64,000 nucleotides of DNA from Lentimicrobiaceae bacterium (GTDB lineage: Bacteria > Bacteroidota > Bacteroidia > Bacteroidales > JALOCA01), in the NCBI GenBank assembly GCA_023227965.1, contig JALOCA010000003.1, positions 90,490 to 154,489 on the forward strand. Direction: 5' to 3'. A program made the translations under genes and the position numbers. Every line of letters starts with the position of its first letter. Position 1 is the stretch's first letter. The notes below the pieces were generated by a model. The model had not been told where the DNA came from. It worked only from the letters and a program-made list of their open reading frames with translations, and ran no database searches. This document shows positions 1 through 9,203 of the stretch, piece by piece.

Positions 1-1640
1 ACTATACGCACAACATCATCTATCAGGATGTTAATATTGCTTCAGGCATGCTTTCCGAAGTAGTAAGGTCGAATGGCAGGTATTATATTTATTACCATAA
101 CAGGCTGCTTCCTTCACAAATGCCGGAAAACATGCCTCTGACACTGAATGCTACGCCCTACATGCAACAGAAACAAGCAGAAGCGAAAAAAACAGCAGAA
201 AAAACGAAAAAAGAACCTAAAAAAACCAACGGGAAAAAACGGAAACGGTTTGTAAATGTTTATGTAAAAGATGTTCCCACCCCTCCAACTGACACAACTC
301 TGCAAAGGAAGGAAATACCGGTATCTACCCGGCAAAATTTCATCAGGATAAACGATGACGGTGGTGATACATTATGGCTTCCTCAAAAATTACCTGACGA
401 ACCGGCAGTTTTTACTCCTCCCCGAGCCGATACCAATCGTTTTAAACAGCGAAATTACAATGTGGAATATTCAGTTAATGAATTAATTACCCAGGTTGAT
501 TTTAATTTTCTCAACTATACATACCAGCCTTTTACCGGGGGTGGCGGACCTGTTTATATGAATCCGGGTACTAATGCCCTGCTGAAAGTAGGAATTACTG
601 ATCTGCTGGAAGATTTTAGAATTACCGGGGGTGTACGACTGAATTACAACCTTATAAACAACGAGTACCTGCTAAGTATCGCCAATGCAAGAGGCAGGCT
701 TGACAAGGAACTGGTTTTCCACCGGCAAACACTCGAAGAAGACAATGGCTACTCAGTAATCAGACACCATACCCATGAGATTTTTCACATTCTCACCTAT
801 CCGCTCGACCAGGCTTTGAGCCTGAAAGGTACTTTTCTTTACCGCAACGATCAGATGGTTTATCTTTCAACTGACTATTACAACCTGAGGAAAAAAAATA
901 TTTACCAGAACTGGGGAGGACTGAAAGGAGAATTAATCTTTGATGCTACCCGCGACGTGGGTTTAAACCTTTACTATGGAACCCGTTATAAAATTTTTGC
1001 CGAGTATTACCAGCTTGTTGACGGAAAACAAAAAAATATGATAGTTCTTGGCCTCGATTTCAGAAACTATAAAAAAATACATCGCACTCTGATTTGGGCA
1101 AATCGTTTTGCAGCCAGCACTTCGTTAGGCAACAGCAAGCTGATGTATTATCTGGGAGGAGTCGACAACTGGCTTGCCCCTGGATTTATGAACCAAACTC
1201 CGATTGATTACTCACAAAACTACACTTTTCAAACCCTTGCAACCAATATGCGCGGGTTTAATCAAAATATCCGCAACGGCAATAGTTTTGCTATTATCAA
1301 CAGTGAGCTTCGCTTGCCGGTTTTCCGATATTTTTTGAACCGCCCCCTGCGTTCCGATTTCCTTACTAATTTTCAAATAATTGCTTTCGGAGACGTTGGC
1401 ACTGCCTGGACGGGATTTTCGCCTTACAGTGACGATAACTTTTTATACACCCGTATTATTTACAACGGTCCGATGAAAATTACCGTAAAACAAAAAAAAG
1501 AACCCATAGTGGCAGCCTACGGACTGGGTTTACGTTCCAAAATATTTGGCTATTTTGTGCGTGCCGATTATGGTTGGGGCATTGAAGACAAAAAAGTAAA
1601 CAAAGGTTATTTTTATCTTTCTTTGAATCTTGATTTTTAA
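1..1640 (+). CDS. C-terminal part of a large outer-membrane beta-barrel protein (5' end off-window)
   Basis: The frame is open from base 3 of the window, so the N-terminus lies upstream and the first visible ATG (48) is not the start. The visible part has a Lys/Ala-rich basic linker (encoded around 150-260), then a long region of short alternating aromatic/hydrophobic strands ending in a terminal Phe (LSLNLDF), the usual end of a Gram-negative outer-membrane barrel. Large Bacteroidota proteins with TolB/PD40 propeller repeats ahead of such a barrel end similarly, but no propeller is visible here, so that assignment is inference. It is followed after 17 bases by a TauE-like gene on the same strand. 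Confidence 0.6.
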   Translation, partial: YTHNIIYQDVNIASGMLSEVVRSNGRYYIYYHNRLLPSQMPENMPLTLNATPYMQQKQAEAKKTAEKTKKEPKKTNGKKRKRFVNVYVKDVPTPPTDTTLQRKEIPVSTRQNFIRINDDGGDTLWLPQKLPDEPAVFTPPRADTNRFKQRNYNVEYSVNELITQVDFNFLNYTYQPFTGGGGPVYMNPGTNALLKVGITDLLEDFRITGGVRLNYNLINNEYLLSIANARGRLDKELVFHRQTLEEDNGYSVIRHHTHEIFHILTYPLDQALSLKGTFLYRNDQMVYLSTDYYNLRKKNIYQNWGGLKGELIFDATRDVGLNLYYGTRYKIFAEYYQLVDGKQKNMIVLGLDFRNYKKIHRTLIWANRFAASTSLGNSKLMYYLGGVDNWLAPGFMNQTPIDYSQNYTFQTLATNMRGFNQNIRNGNSFAIINSELRLPVFRYFLNRPLRSDFLTNFQIIAFGDVGTAWTGFSPYSDDNFLYTRIIYNGPMKITVKQKKEPIVAAYGLGLRSKIFGYFVRADYGWGIEDKKVNKGYFYLSLNLDF

Positions 1641-1657
1641 TTCCATAAAATAAACGT

Positions 1658-2026
1658 ATGAATATTTCAACTATACTGATACTTCTCGTAATAGGACTTG
1701 CTGCCGGAGTTTTCGGAGGGATGGTAGGATTGGGAGGCGGGGTAATAATGATACCTGCCATGATTTATTTTCTGGGAGTTGACCAGTATACCGCCCAGGG
1801 AACAAGCCTTGCCGTGATGCTTCCACCGGTAGGACTGTTTGCGGTATACAACTACTACAAAGCCGGCAGTTGCGACCTCCGCTATGCACTTATCATCGCA
1901 CTGGCTTTTATCATCGGCGGATATTTTGGTTCGAAAATTTCGTTAAACATCCCGATTGCCACTATGAAAAAAATATTTGCCGTAGCCCTGATCCTTATTG
2001 CCGTAAATATGCTTATAAAAAAATGA
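1658..2026 (+). CDS. TauE/SafE family membrane permease, half-length form
   Basis: A 122-residue, almost entirely hydrophobic protein with about four membrane segments. The glycine-rich motif GGMVGLGGGVIMIPAM near residues 20-36 is the signature of the TauE/SafE (DUF81) sulfite/organosulfonate exporter family. Most family members carry two such halves (about 250 residues). This one carries a single half and would have to work as a dimer. Its stop overlaps the start of the next gene (ATGA at 2023-2026), so the two are probably co-translated. Substrate is unknown. Confidence 0.8.
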   Translation: MNISTILILLVIGLAAGVFGGMVGLGGGVIMIPAMIYFLGVDQYTAQGTSLAVMLPPVGLFAVYNYYKAGSCDLRYALIIALAFIIGGYFGSKISLNIPIATMKKIFAVALILIAVNMLIKK

Positions 2027-2469
2027 CAGTTATCCCTCCTGTTGATAAAAGAATATTAAAATTCATCCGGCAACATCATATTTTTACCCTTGCTACTGTC
2101 GTGGATACACAGCCTTATGTTGCCACTTGTTTTTATGTTTATATCGAAGAAAATAACCAGTTTATTTTTACGTCCGACGACCATACCCGGCATGCAAAAG
2201 AAATGCAGATACAACCTCGCGTGGCAGGTGCCATAGCCCTCGAAACACGAATCATCGGGAAAATACAGGGAATTCAGTTTACCGGTGTTGCCCGAAAATT
2301 AGAAAAAGAAGAGTTGAAGATTGCCGGACACGCTTATGCTGCCAAATTTCCAGTAGCTCGACTGATGGAAACTACTTTATGGAGCATTCAGCCTGATTTT
2401 ATGAAAATGACACATAACTTACTGGGATTCGGAAAAAAATTGATTTGGGAAACTACTGAACCTCTTTAA
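2023..2469 (+). CDS. Pyridoxamine 5'-phosphate oxidase-like protein (YhbP/UPF0306 type)
   Basis: A 148-residue soluble protein. I place the start at the ATG that overlaps the previous stop, because that gives a normal YhbP-like length and N-terminus (MTVIPPVDKRILKFIRQH); a longer upstream reading frame lies inside the TauE-like gene. The split-barrel flavin-binding fold is suggested by the strands HIFTLATV, PYVATCFYVY and NQFIFTSDDHTRHAKEM, as in the YhbP family. Cofactor (FMN or a deazaflavin) and reaction are not determined. Translationally coupled to the TauE-like permease. Confidence 0.75.
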   Translation: MTVIPPVDKRILKFIRQHHIFTLATVVDTQPYVATCFYVYIEENNQFIFTSDDHTRHAKEMQIQPRVAGAIALETRIIGKIQGIQFTGVARKLEKEELKIAGHAYAAKFPVARLMETTLWSIQPDFMKMTHNLLGFGKKLIWETTEPL

Positions 2470-2677
2470 GGATTTATTCACGCATATAATATTTATTTTT
2501 AGTATATTATATAAACTATATTCTTTTTTGTTAATAATTCTTTTTTGAATAAGACTATCTCCGGTTGTATCTTGCTTTAGGCTTTTTCTCTTCGTGTTTT
2601 TTATTGTAGCTATTTTGAAAACAACAAGTTGAAAAAAACAAAATATTCACACTTCAAAAATCGTTATCTTCTAACAA

Positions 2678-5368
2678 ATGGATACAGACCTATTTAATCA
2701 AAAAATTGAAGAAGACACCAAGTCTGGTTTTTATAATGAAATGTTGGAAAAACGATCCCGTCCGGTTTTTCCTGATGAAAGCTTTTCTTCTGAAAGCCCA
2801 AAGACTAATCAAGTACAAGAAACAGAAAAGAATATAAAAAAAATGGTGAATTTTTCACACAAAGAAATTTTAGAAAAGTCCACTGAATATTTTGGTGGCG
2901 ACACCTTGGCGGCCAACGTTTGGATGAACAAATATGCACTGAAAAGCAGCGATGCAAAAATCTATGAGCTGACACCCGACGATATGCACCATCGTCTTGC
3001 CAGAGAAATTGCCCGTATTGAACAAAAGTATCCCAACCCGATGGGCGAGGAAGAAATTTACAAGTTGTTCAAAAACTTCAGGTATATCATCCCTCAGGGA
3101 AGCCCCATGGCGGGCATAGGGAATAATTTTCAGGCGTCCTCGTTGTCTAACTGTTTTGTTATCGGTAATTCAAGCGATTCGTATGGGGGCATCATGAAAG
3201 CTGACCAGGAACAGGTACAACTAATGAAACGTCGTGGAGGTGTCGGACACGATCTTTCGCACATCCGCCCTACGGGAAGCCCGGTAAAAAACAGTGCGCT
3301 TACCTCTACCGGCATAGTTCCTTTTATGGAAAGATATTCCAACTCGACAAGAGAAGTAGCCCAGGATGGCAGAAGAGGCGCATTGATGCTCAGCATTTCT
3401 GTAAAACATCCCGATGCCGAAAATTTTATTGATGCTAAACTTGAACAGGGAAAAGTTACCGGAGCTAACGTTTCAGTAAAAATTGATGATGCGTTTATGC
3501 AGGCAGTAGTGAATAATACTACCTATGTACAAAAATACCCCATTGACTCCGACACACCTGTTTTTACCAAGGAAATTGATGCCCGCGTCCTGTGGGATAA
3601 AATTATCCACAATGCCTGGAAATCTGCCGAACCCGGCGTTTTGTTCTGGGATACCATCATCAGCGAATCTCTTCCCGATTGTTATGCCGACCTGGGTTTT
3701 AAAACTGTTTCCACGAATCCATGCGGCGAAATACCTCTTTGCCCCTACGATAGTTGCCGCCTGCTTGCAATCAATTTGTACAGTTATGTTGATAATCCTT
3801 TTTCCGACAATGCCCAGTTCAACTCCGAACTTTTTACCAGGCATGCCCGCGCTGCTCTTCGGATTATGGACGATATCATTGACCTCGAAACAGAAAAAAT
3901 AGATAAAATTCTCGAAAAAATTAATTCCGACCCCGAGGATGAAGAAACCAAACGCATAGAAAAAAAACTCTGGGAAAATATCCGGAAGAAAACCCTACAG
4001 GGACGTCGTACCGGGATAGGCATCACTGCCGAAGGCGACATGCTTGCCGCTTTGGGCTGCCGTTATGGAACCGAAGTAGCCACCGAATTTTCGGTTGAAG
4101 TGCATAAAATGTTGGCTATTGAAGCGTACCGTTCGTCAGTGCAGTTAGCCAAAGAAAGAGGCCCCTTCCAGGTATTCAACGCCGAAAGAGAAAAAAATAA
4201 TCCTTTTATCGAACGCATTCGTCAGGCTGACCCGCAGGTATATTCAGACATGCTTGTCTATGGAAGGCGCAACATTGCTATGCTAACCATAGCTCCCACA
4301 GGAAGTGTAAGTATTTGCACACAAACCACCTCCGGTATAGAACCTGTTTTCATGATCAGCTACAAACGCCGCCGGAAAGTAAACCCGAACGACAAAAATG
4401 TACATATCACCTTTATTGATGAAGTGGGCGATGCCTGGGAAGAATACAATGTTTTTCATCCCAAGTTTATAAAATGGCTGAAGGTTAAAGGCTATGATGT
4501 GGAAAAAGTGATGAACATGCCCGACGAAGAACTGAATCCCATCATTCAGGAATCACCTTATTACAAAGCAACCTCTAATGACGTTGACTGGCTAAGCAAG
4601 GTGCGTATGCAGGGAGCCGTGCAAAAATGGGTTGATCATTCCATAAGTGTTACCGTAAATCTTCCCAAAGATGTAAGCGAAGAATTGGTTAGCAATGTAT
4701 ATCAAACTGCCTGGGAAAGCGGCTGCAAAGGCATGACCATTTACCGTGAAGGCTCGCGCAAAGGTGTATTGGTAAGCAACGATAAAAAGGACAATGAACA
4801 GGATAACGAATTCAGGGAAACAAAAGCTCCGCCACGTCCCAAAAAACTAGAAGCCGAGATAGTACGTTTCCAAAATGATTACGAAAAATGGGTGGCAGTT
4901 GTAGGCTTGCTCGATGGCAAACCCTACGAAATTTTTACCGGAAAAGCCGATAATTTCTTTCTACCTCCTACGGTAAATAAAGGCTGGGTAATCAAAAACA
5001 AAACATCGGAAAATACACGCGCCCGCTACGATTTTCAGTTCGAGGATAAAGACGGCTATAATGTTACTATCGAAGGGCTTTCGCGTACTTTCGACACCGA
5101 ATACTGGAACTACGCCAAACTTATTTCGGGCATCCTTCGCCATGGTATGCCGTTACACATTGTGGTTGACCTCATATCTAACCTCCGTCTCGACAAGGAA
5201 AATATCAATACCTGGCTGAACGGGGTTACCCGAGCACTGAAAAAGTTTATCCCTGACGGCACACCCGCCTCCTCTGCCAAATGCCCCGAATGCGGCGAAA
5301 AAGGTACATTGGCTTACAAAGAAGGCTGCCTTTCCTGCCAAAGTTGCGGCTATTCCAAGTGCGGATAG
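2678..5368 (+). CDS. nrdJ: Adenosylcobalamin-dependent (class II) ribonucleoside-diphosphate reductase
   Basis: An 896-residue enzyme that reduces ribonucleotides to deoxyribonucleotides using a B12-generated radical in the cytoplasm. The class II core is clear: the active-site Cys in SSLSNCFV (about residue 159), KRRGGVGHDLSHIRP, the NPCGEI motif with the radical Cys, and APTGSVSICTQTTSGIEP for substrate phosphate binding. The last 30 residues form a Cys-rich ribbon (CPECG...CLSCQSCGYSKCG) that carries the redox cysteines and probably binds zinc. No small subunit gene is nearby, as expected for class II. The first 60 residues are low-complexity and charged, and probably a flexible extension. 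Stands alone as a transcription unit. Confidence 0.93.
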   Translation: MDTDLFNQKIEEDTKSGFYNEMLEKRSRPVFPDESFSSESPKTNQVQETEKNIKKMVNFSHKEILEKSTEYFGGDTLAANVWMNKYALKSSDAKIYELTPDDMHHRLAREIARIEQKYPNPMGEEEIYKLFKNFRYIIPQGSPMAGIGNNFQASSLSNCFVIGNSSDSYGGIMKADQEQVQLMKRRGGVGHDLSHIRPTGSPVKNSALTSTGIVPFMERYSNSTREVAQDGRRGALMLSISVKHPDAENFIDAKLEQGKVTGANVSVKIDDAFMQAVVNNTTYVQKYPIDSDTPVFTKEIDARVLWDKIIHNAWKSAEPGVLFWDTIISESLPDCYADLGFKTVSTNPCGEIPLCPYDSCRLLAINLYSYVDNPFSDNAQFNSELFTRHARAALRIMDDIIDLETEKIDKILEKINSDPEDEETKRIEKKLWENIRKKTLQGRRTGIGITAEGDMLAALGCRYGTEVATEFSVEVHKMLAIEAYRSSVQLAKERGPFQVFNAEREKNNPFIERIRQADPQVYSDMLVYGRRNIAMLTIAPTGSVSICTQTTSGIEPVFMISYKRRRKVNPNDKNVHITFIDEVGDAWEEYNVFHPKFIKWLKVKGYDVEKVMNMPDEELNPIIQESPYYKATSNDVDWLSKVRMQGAVQKWVDHSISVTVNLPKDVSEELVSNVYQTAWESGCKGMTIYREGSRKGVLVSNDKKDNEQDNEFRETKAPPRPKKLEAEIVRFQNDYEKWVAVVGLLDGKPYEIFTGKADNFFLPPTVNKGWVIKNKTSENTRARYDFQFEDKDGYNVTIEGLSRTFDTEYWNYAKLISGILRHGMPLHIVVDLISNLRLDKENINTWLNGVTRALKKFIPDGTPASSAKCPECGEKGTLAYKEGCLSCQSCGYSKCG

Positions 5369-5688
5369 ACATAACATTATTTATTTAACTTGTTATTGAA
5401 TGATTACTTTTCTGTATTGTCCTGAAAAAACCTGACAGAATTTGGATTAATATTCACCCAGGTTCGGAATAAAATGTATTTCCCATCTGCCTGATGATAA
5501 TCCGTTAGAGTTTTAATATCCATAGAAAAGATTTTTTATTCTTGATGAATTTTCCGTTAGGAGATTAATGATTAATCGCCTACGGCAAAATGTAACATGC
5601 TGAAATATTACAAGAATGGTTTGCAACCTTACACCAAACTCAGGTTTGAATTTTGCTTCCTGTAAAGCTATTTCAGGAAATCCGCTAC
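5369..5688. other. Intergenic region between two convergent genes
   Basis: 320 bases between the end of nrdJ and the end of the minus-strand manC gene. I see no open frame with coding character, no tRNA and no convincing terminator hairpin. Confidence 0.5.
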
Positions 5689-6780
5689 TTAAATAAATTT
5701 GTCTCCCTTCTTTTCCTGTATATCATTCACAAACTGGCGGATGTACTGTTCGTTCTGTTTGCGGCATATAAGCAGGATGTTTTCATCTTCCACTACAATG
5801 TAATCGTCCAGACCCTGAAGAACAACCAATTTATCTTTCGGCATATTGACAATACAATTACTGGTATCGTATGTAAGTACATTATTACCAATAATAGTGT
5901 TGTTCTGTTGGTTTTTGTCCCTGATGTCGTACAGCGAACCCCAGGTACCCAGATCGCTCCATCCAAAATCAGAAGCCAGTACATACACATTATCCGCTTT
6001 TTCCATAATTCCATAGTCAATGGAAATATTTTTGCAGATAGAATAAGCTTGCTGAATAAAATTTGTTTCTTTTTCCGTATTATAAAGAGGAATGCCTTCC
6101 TTAAAAATCTCATTAACTTCCGTAAGGTGTGTTTCAAATGCATGTAATATGCTGTTGAGTGACCAGATGAAAATGCCGGAATTCCAGAGGAAATCGCCAC
6201 TTTCCAGAAATTGTTTTGCAATTTCCAACTGAGGTTTTTCGGTAAACGTTTTCACCTTGTAAATCCTGGGATCATTCTGATAGCGTGTGTCTTCATTAAA
6301 CTGAATATAACCGTAACCGGTATCCGGGCGGCTGGGCTGGATACCAAGTGTGAGCAACCAAGGATTTTGCGCCGAGGCATTTAATGCCGATTCAATTACT
6401 TCTATAAAAACATCTTCCTTTAAAATAATATGATCGGAAGGGGCCACCACTATATTCGCTTTCGGATTTTTACACAATATTTTGTAGCTGGCATATGCAA
6501 CGCAGGGAGCGGTATTGCGCCGGAAAGGTTCGCAGAGAATCTGGTCGTCTGTGATATTTGGAATTTGCTGTTTAATCAACCCACGGTACATTTCATTGGT
6601 AACGATAAAAATATTTTCGGGGGAGCACACCCGTTCAAATCGTTGAAAAGTTTGCTGGATAAGGGTTTTGCCCGTTCCCAAAATATCAATAAACTGTTTG
6701 GGATGTGTTGTGCGGCTCATAGGCCAGAAACGGGCACCTATGCCGCCCGCCATTATGATGCAATAATTATTTTTATTCAT
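5689..6780 (-). CDS. manC: Mannose-1-phosphate guanylyltransferase
   Basis: 363 residues; makes GDP-mannose from GTP and mannose-1-phosphate for polysaccharide and glycoprotein synthesis. The nucleotidyltransferase signature GGIGARFWPMSR is at residues 12-23, followed by PKQFIDILG and the substrate loop EPFRRNTAPCVAYAS, and VVAPSDHII. The length matches the short single-domain form; the C-terminal phosphomannose isomerase domain of bifunctional enzymes is absent. It lies 42 bases downstream of the SprT-like gene on the same strand, but no functional link is apparent. Confidence 0.92.
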   Translation of the reverse strand: MNKNNYCIIMAGGIGARFWPMSRTTHPKQFIDILGTGKTLIQQTFQRFERVCSPENIFIVTNEMYRGLIKQQIPNITDDQILCEPFRRNTAPCVAYASYKILCKNPKANIVVAPSDHIILKEDVFIEVIESALNASAQNPWLLTLGIQPSRPDTGYGYIQFNEDTRYQNDPRIYKVKTFTEKPQLEIAKQFLESGDFLWNSGIFIWSLNSILHAFETHLTEVNEIFKEGIPLYNTEKETNFIQQAYSICKNISIDYGIMEKADNVYVLASDFGWSDLGTWGSLYDIRDKNQQNNTIIGNNVLTYDTSNCIVNMPKDKLVVLQGLDDYIVVEDENILLICRKQNEQYIRQFVNDIQEKKGDKFI

Positions 6781-6822
6781 GCGAATACGTTTTATTGGTC
6801 AAAAATACAATTCTTTATAAAA

Positions 6823-7443
6823 CTAATCAAGCGGAAATACTCTTGTTAGCGGATGGAATAAGTACATTTTTTTATTATTCAAACACATACACCTGTACCG
6901 TTTTCTTAACTTTTCATGTTTTTGAAATGTTTTACCTTTAAGCGCCCCGAAAACGCCCCCCGGTTCAACATCCTCAAGCAAAACACCTTCTACGGGGGCA
7001 TCGTATTGCAACATTTCTTTCTGCAAAGCTACATCCGTAGAACCCATCGCCTTTGGGTTTTCCATGTGTTTCTGCAGAGCATGCTGCAAAGAAGGCGGGA
7101 TGGCATTGTGTGATAAAATTATTTTCATTAACCCTGCAAAAGTAGTTTTCCACTCCTTACCATGGGGTTTTACTCTGTTTTTGTGTTGTTGCCATACGAT
7201 AGCATGGGCAATTTCATGCACTGTGGTGAGCAAAAACTGGTATGGATTCAACCCTGCATTCACCGTGATTTGATGCACGTTATCGTGGAGTGGTGGTCTG
7301 TAATCGCCCAACTTGGTTTTTCTCACAGCTTTAATTTTTAAACGGATATTATACTGCATCAGCCATTCCCATAATGGATTAGCTAAAGCAATGGGCACAT
7401 GCTTTGCCAAAATATCTTTTCCCTTGGCGATAGTTTCAGGCAT
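6823..7443 (-). CDS. SprT-like zinc metalloprotease domain protein
   Basis: 206 residues. The zinc-binding helix HEIAH is at residues 76-80 and is followed by the HGKEWK motif that supplies the third ligand in SprT/Spartan-like proteins. The usual C-terminal zinc ribbon is not evident; the C-terminus is basic and ends in YRCMCLNNKKMYLFHP, which keeps only part of the cysteine pattern. The first codons overlap the stop of a small lipoprotein gene upstream, suggesting coupled translation. The substrate is unknown; the Spartan comparison with DNA-protein crosslink repair is only a family analogy. Confidence 0.82.
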   Translation of the reverse strand: MPETIAKGKDILAKHVPIALANPLWEWLMQYNIRLKIKAVRKTKLGDYRPPLHDNVHQITVNAGLNPYQFLLTTVHEIAHAIVWQQHKNRVKPHGKEWKTTFAGLMKIILSHNAIPPSLQHALQKHMENPKAMGSTDVALQKEMLQYDAPVEGVLLEDVEPGGVFGALKGKTFQKHEKLRKRYRCMCLNNKKMYLFHPLTRVFPLD

Positions 7444-7615
7444 ATCGGAACGTGGAGGTTGTATGAGGAATCAACAGTTGGCATCCGCAATCGTATTTAC
7501 GGAAGTGATTCCTGGTTTTTTTAAATTTATGCACCTTATGTTTGGGTGTGGCACACGACATACTAATAAAAATCAGTGTGAAAGCAATCGAAAAAACAAT
7601 ACGGAAACGAAACAT
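7436..7615 (-). CDS. Small predicted lipoprotein upstream of the sprT-like gene
   Basis: A 59-codon frame that starts at an ATG (complement of 7613-7615). It encodes a basic N-terminus (MFRFR), a hydrophobic stretch and a lipobox ISMSC with Cys at residue 21, then a Lys/His/Arg-rich tail with a CGC motif (residues 44-46). Its TGA overlaps the ATG of the sprT-like gene by 8 bases, and a TACTTTTG promoter motif lies 24 bases upstream. Signal peptide, lipobox, promoter and overlap together make it a real gene in my judgement. I recall similar short Cys-containing lipoproteins in Bacteroidota, but no function. Confidence 0.72.
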   Translation of the reverse strand: MFRFRIVFSIAFTLIFISMSCATPKHKVHKFKKTRNHFRKYDCGCQLLIPHTTSTFRYA

Positions 7616-7638
7616 GGAAGTTCTTTTTTAATATTTTT

Positions 7639-7646
7639 CAAAAGTA
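7639..7646 (-). promoter_or_regulatory. Bacteroidota-type -7 promoter element for the small lipoprotein/sprT-like pair
   Basis: The minus strand reads TACTTTTG, matching TAnnTTTG, 24 bases before the lipoprotein ATG. A TTG lies 12 bases further upstream, closer than usual for a -33 element. Confidence 0.45.
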
Positions 7647-7719
7647 TATAAAAAGCCCCAACCCGAAAATTATTGTGCAAACAGACTAATAATTGTATTT
7701 TAGCGGAAATTATTATACA

Positions 7720-8460
7720 ATGCGGTTTTTTTCCGATGTAGGCAATTACTTACTGCTTATGAGGCAGGTATTTCAAAAGCCGGAAAAGAAGAGGATTTAT
7801 TATAAGCAACTTCTGGTAGAAATTGATCACCTGGGGATAGATTCAGTGTGGATAGTAGCGATCATTTCTGTTTTCATGGGAGCCGTTCTTACCCTGCAAA
7901 CAGCCTTTAACATTGATAACCCGATGATACCCTTGTATACCATAGGGTACGCTACCCGCCAATCGGTAATTCTGGAATTTTCACCCACTATTGTCAGCTT
8001 GTTATTAGCCGGGAAGGTGGGTTCGCGTATTGCCTCCGAAATTGGTACTATGCGGGTAACCGAACAAATAGATGCCCTCGAAATCATGGGTATTAACCCG
8101 GCAAGTTTTCTTATCATGCCAAAAATTGCTGCATCCATGTTTATTAACCCTATTTTAATCATGCTCAGTATGGTATTGGCAATTACGGGTGGATGGGCTG
8201 CTGGGGCATTGTCGGGTATGGTCAGCACTTACGAATTTGTATACGGCGTTCAGGCGTTTTTTCATTCATACGATATTATATATGCGTTAATTAAAACAGT
8301 TGTTTTTGCCTTTTTAATCGCTTCTATTTCTGGATATTGCGGATTTATTACACGGGGAGGTGCATTGGAAGTGGGAGATGCCAGCACCAAAGGAGTGGTT
8401 CGAAGCAGTATTATGATTATTATTTTCAATCTTATTCTTACCAAACTTCTGCTGACATGA
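7720..8460 (+). CDS. mlaE: MlaE-type ABC transporter permease (phospholipid transport)
   Basis: A 246-residue inner-membrane protein of the MlaE/YrbE family, which moves phospholipids between membranes together with MlaF and an MCE protein. The MlaE core is visible: GAVLTLQTAFNI, the strongly conserved stretch LLAGKVGSRIASEIGTMRVTEQ, IDALEIMGINP, and a C-terminal GYCGFITRGGALEVGDAST. I chose the ATG at 7720; an in-frame TTG at 7693 would add nine residues. Its stop overlaps the mlaF start (ATGA at 8457-8460). No MCE-domain (mlaD) gene follows. Confidence 0.9.
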   Translation: MRFFSDVGNYLLLMRQVFQKPEKKRIYYKQLLVEIDHLGIDSVWIVAIISVFMGAVLTLQTAFNIDNPMIPLYTIGYATRQSVILEFSPTIVSLLLAGKVGSRIASEIGTMRVTEQIDALEIMGINPASFLIMPKIAASMFINPILIMLSMVLAITGGWAAGALSGMVSTYEFVYGVQAFFHSYDIIYALIKTVVFAFLIASISGYCGFITRGGALEVGDASTKGVVRSSIMIIIFNLILTKLLLT

Positions 8461-9203
8461 TTGAAGCTAAGGGAGTATACAAGTCGTTTGGAGAAAAAAC
8501 GGTACTGAAAAATATTTCGGTAAATTTCCGCCCGGGTGAAACAAACCTGATTATCGGGCGAAGCGGATCGGGGAAAACAGTGCTTATGAAATGCTTAGTA
8601 GGTCTTTTTGAAATTGATAAAGGACAGATTTTTTTCGATAATCATTCCTTTACCAAAATGTCGTTTGACGAAATGAAAAGTATCCGGCAGGAAATTGGAA
8701 TGCTTTTCCAAGGAGGTGCTTTGTTCGATTCGATGAATGTAGAAGAAAACGTGATGTTCCCGCTTTCGATGTTTACCCGAAAAACCTTAGAAGAAAAACG
8801 CGATAGGGCTAATTTTTGCCTGCAAAGGGTTGATCTTACCAATGTAAATAATTTAATGCCTTCCGAACTGAGCGGTGGAATGAAAAAGCGGGTTGCCATC
8901 GCACGGGCTATCGCCATGAATCCCCGTTACCTGTTTTGTGATGAGCCCAACTCCGGTTTAGACCCGCATACAGCCAATGTTATTGACAACCTTATCCATG
9001 AAATCACCCAGGAGTACCAAATTACCACCGTGGTTAATACGCATGATATGAACTCAGTACTCGAAATTGGTGATAATATTGCATTTCTGTATCAAAATAC
9101 ACTCTGGTGGACCGGAGACAAAAATGAAATTCTTCACTCGGGCATTCCCGAACTCAATGACTTTGTCTTTGCAACTGAACTCACCAGAAGAATTAAAAAA
9201 TGA
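8457..9203 (+). CDS. mlaF: MlaF-type ABC transporter ATP-binding protein
   Basis: 248 residues from the ATG that overlaps the mlaE stop. Walker A GRSGSGKT is at residues 34-41, the Q-loop glutamine is in MLFQGGALFD, the signature LSGGMKKR starts at about residue 138, Walker B ends at D162-E163 (YLFCDEPNSGLDP), and the switch histidine is in VVNTHDM. It energises lipid transport with MlaE. The GGALFDS segment after the Q-loop is typical of MlaF. Its TGA overlaps the cvpA start, so mlaE-mlaF-cvpA form one coupled operon. Confidence 0.92.
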   Translation: MIEAKGVYKSFGEKTVLKNISVNFRPGETNLIIGRSGSGKTVLMKCLVGLFEIDKGQIFFDNHSFTKMSFDEMKSIRQEIGMLFQGGALFDSMNVEENVMFPLSMFTRKTLEEKRDRANFCLQRVDLTNVNNLMPSELSGGMKKRVAIARAIAMNPRYLFCDEPNSGLDPHTANVIDNLIHEITQEYQITTVVNTHDMNSVLEIGDNIAFLYQNTLWWTGDKNEILHSGIPELNDFVFATELTRRIKK

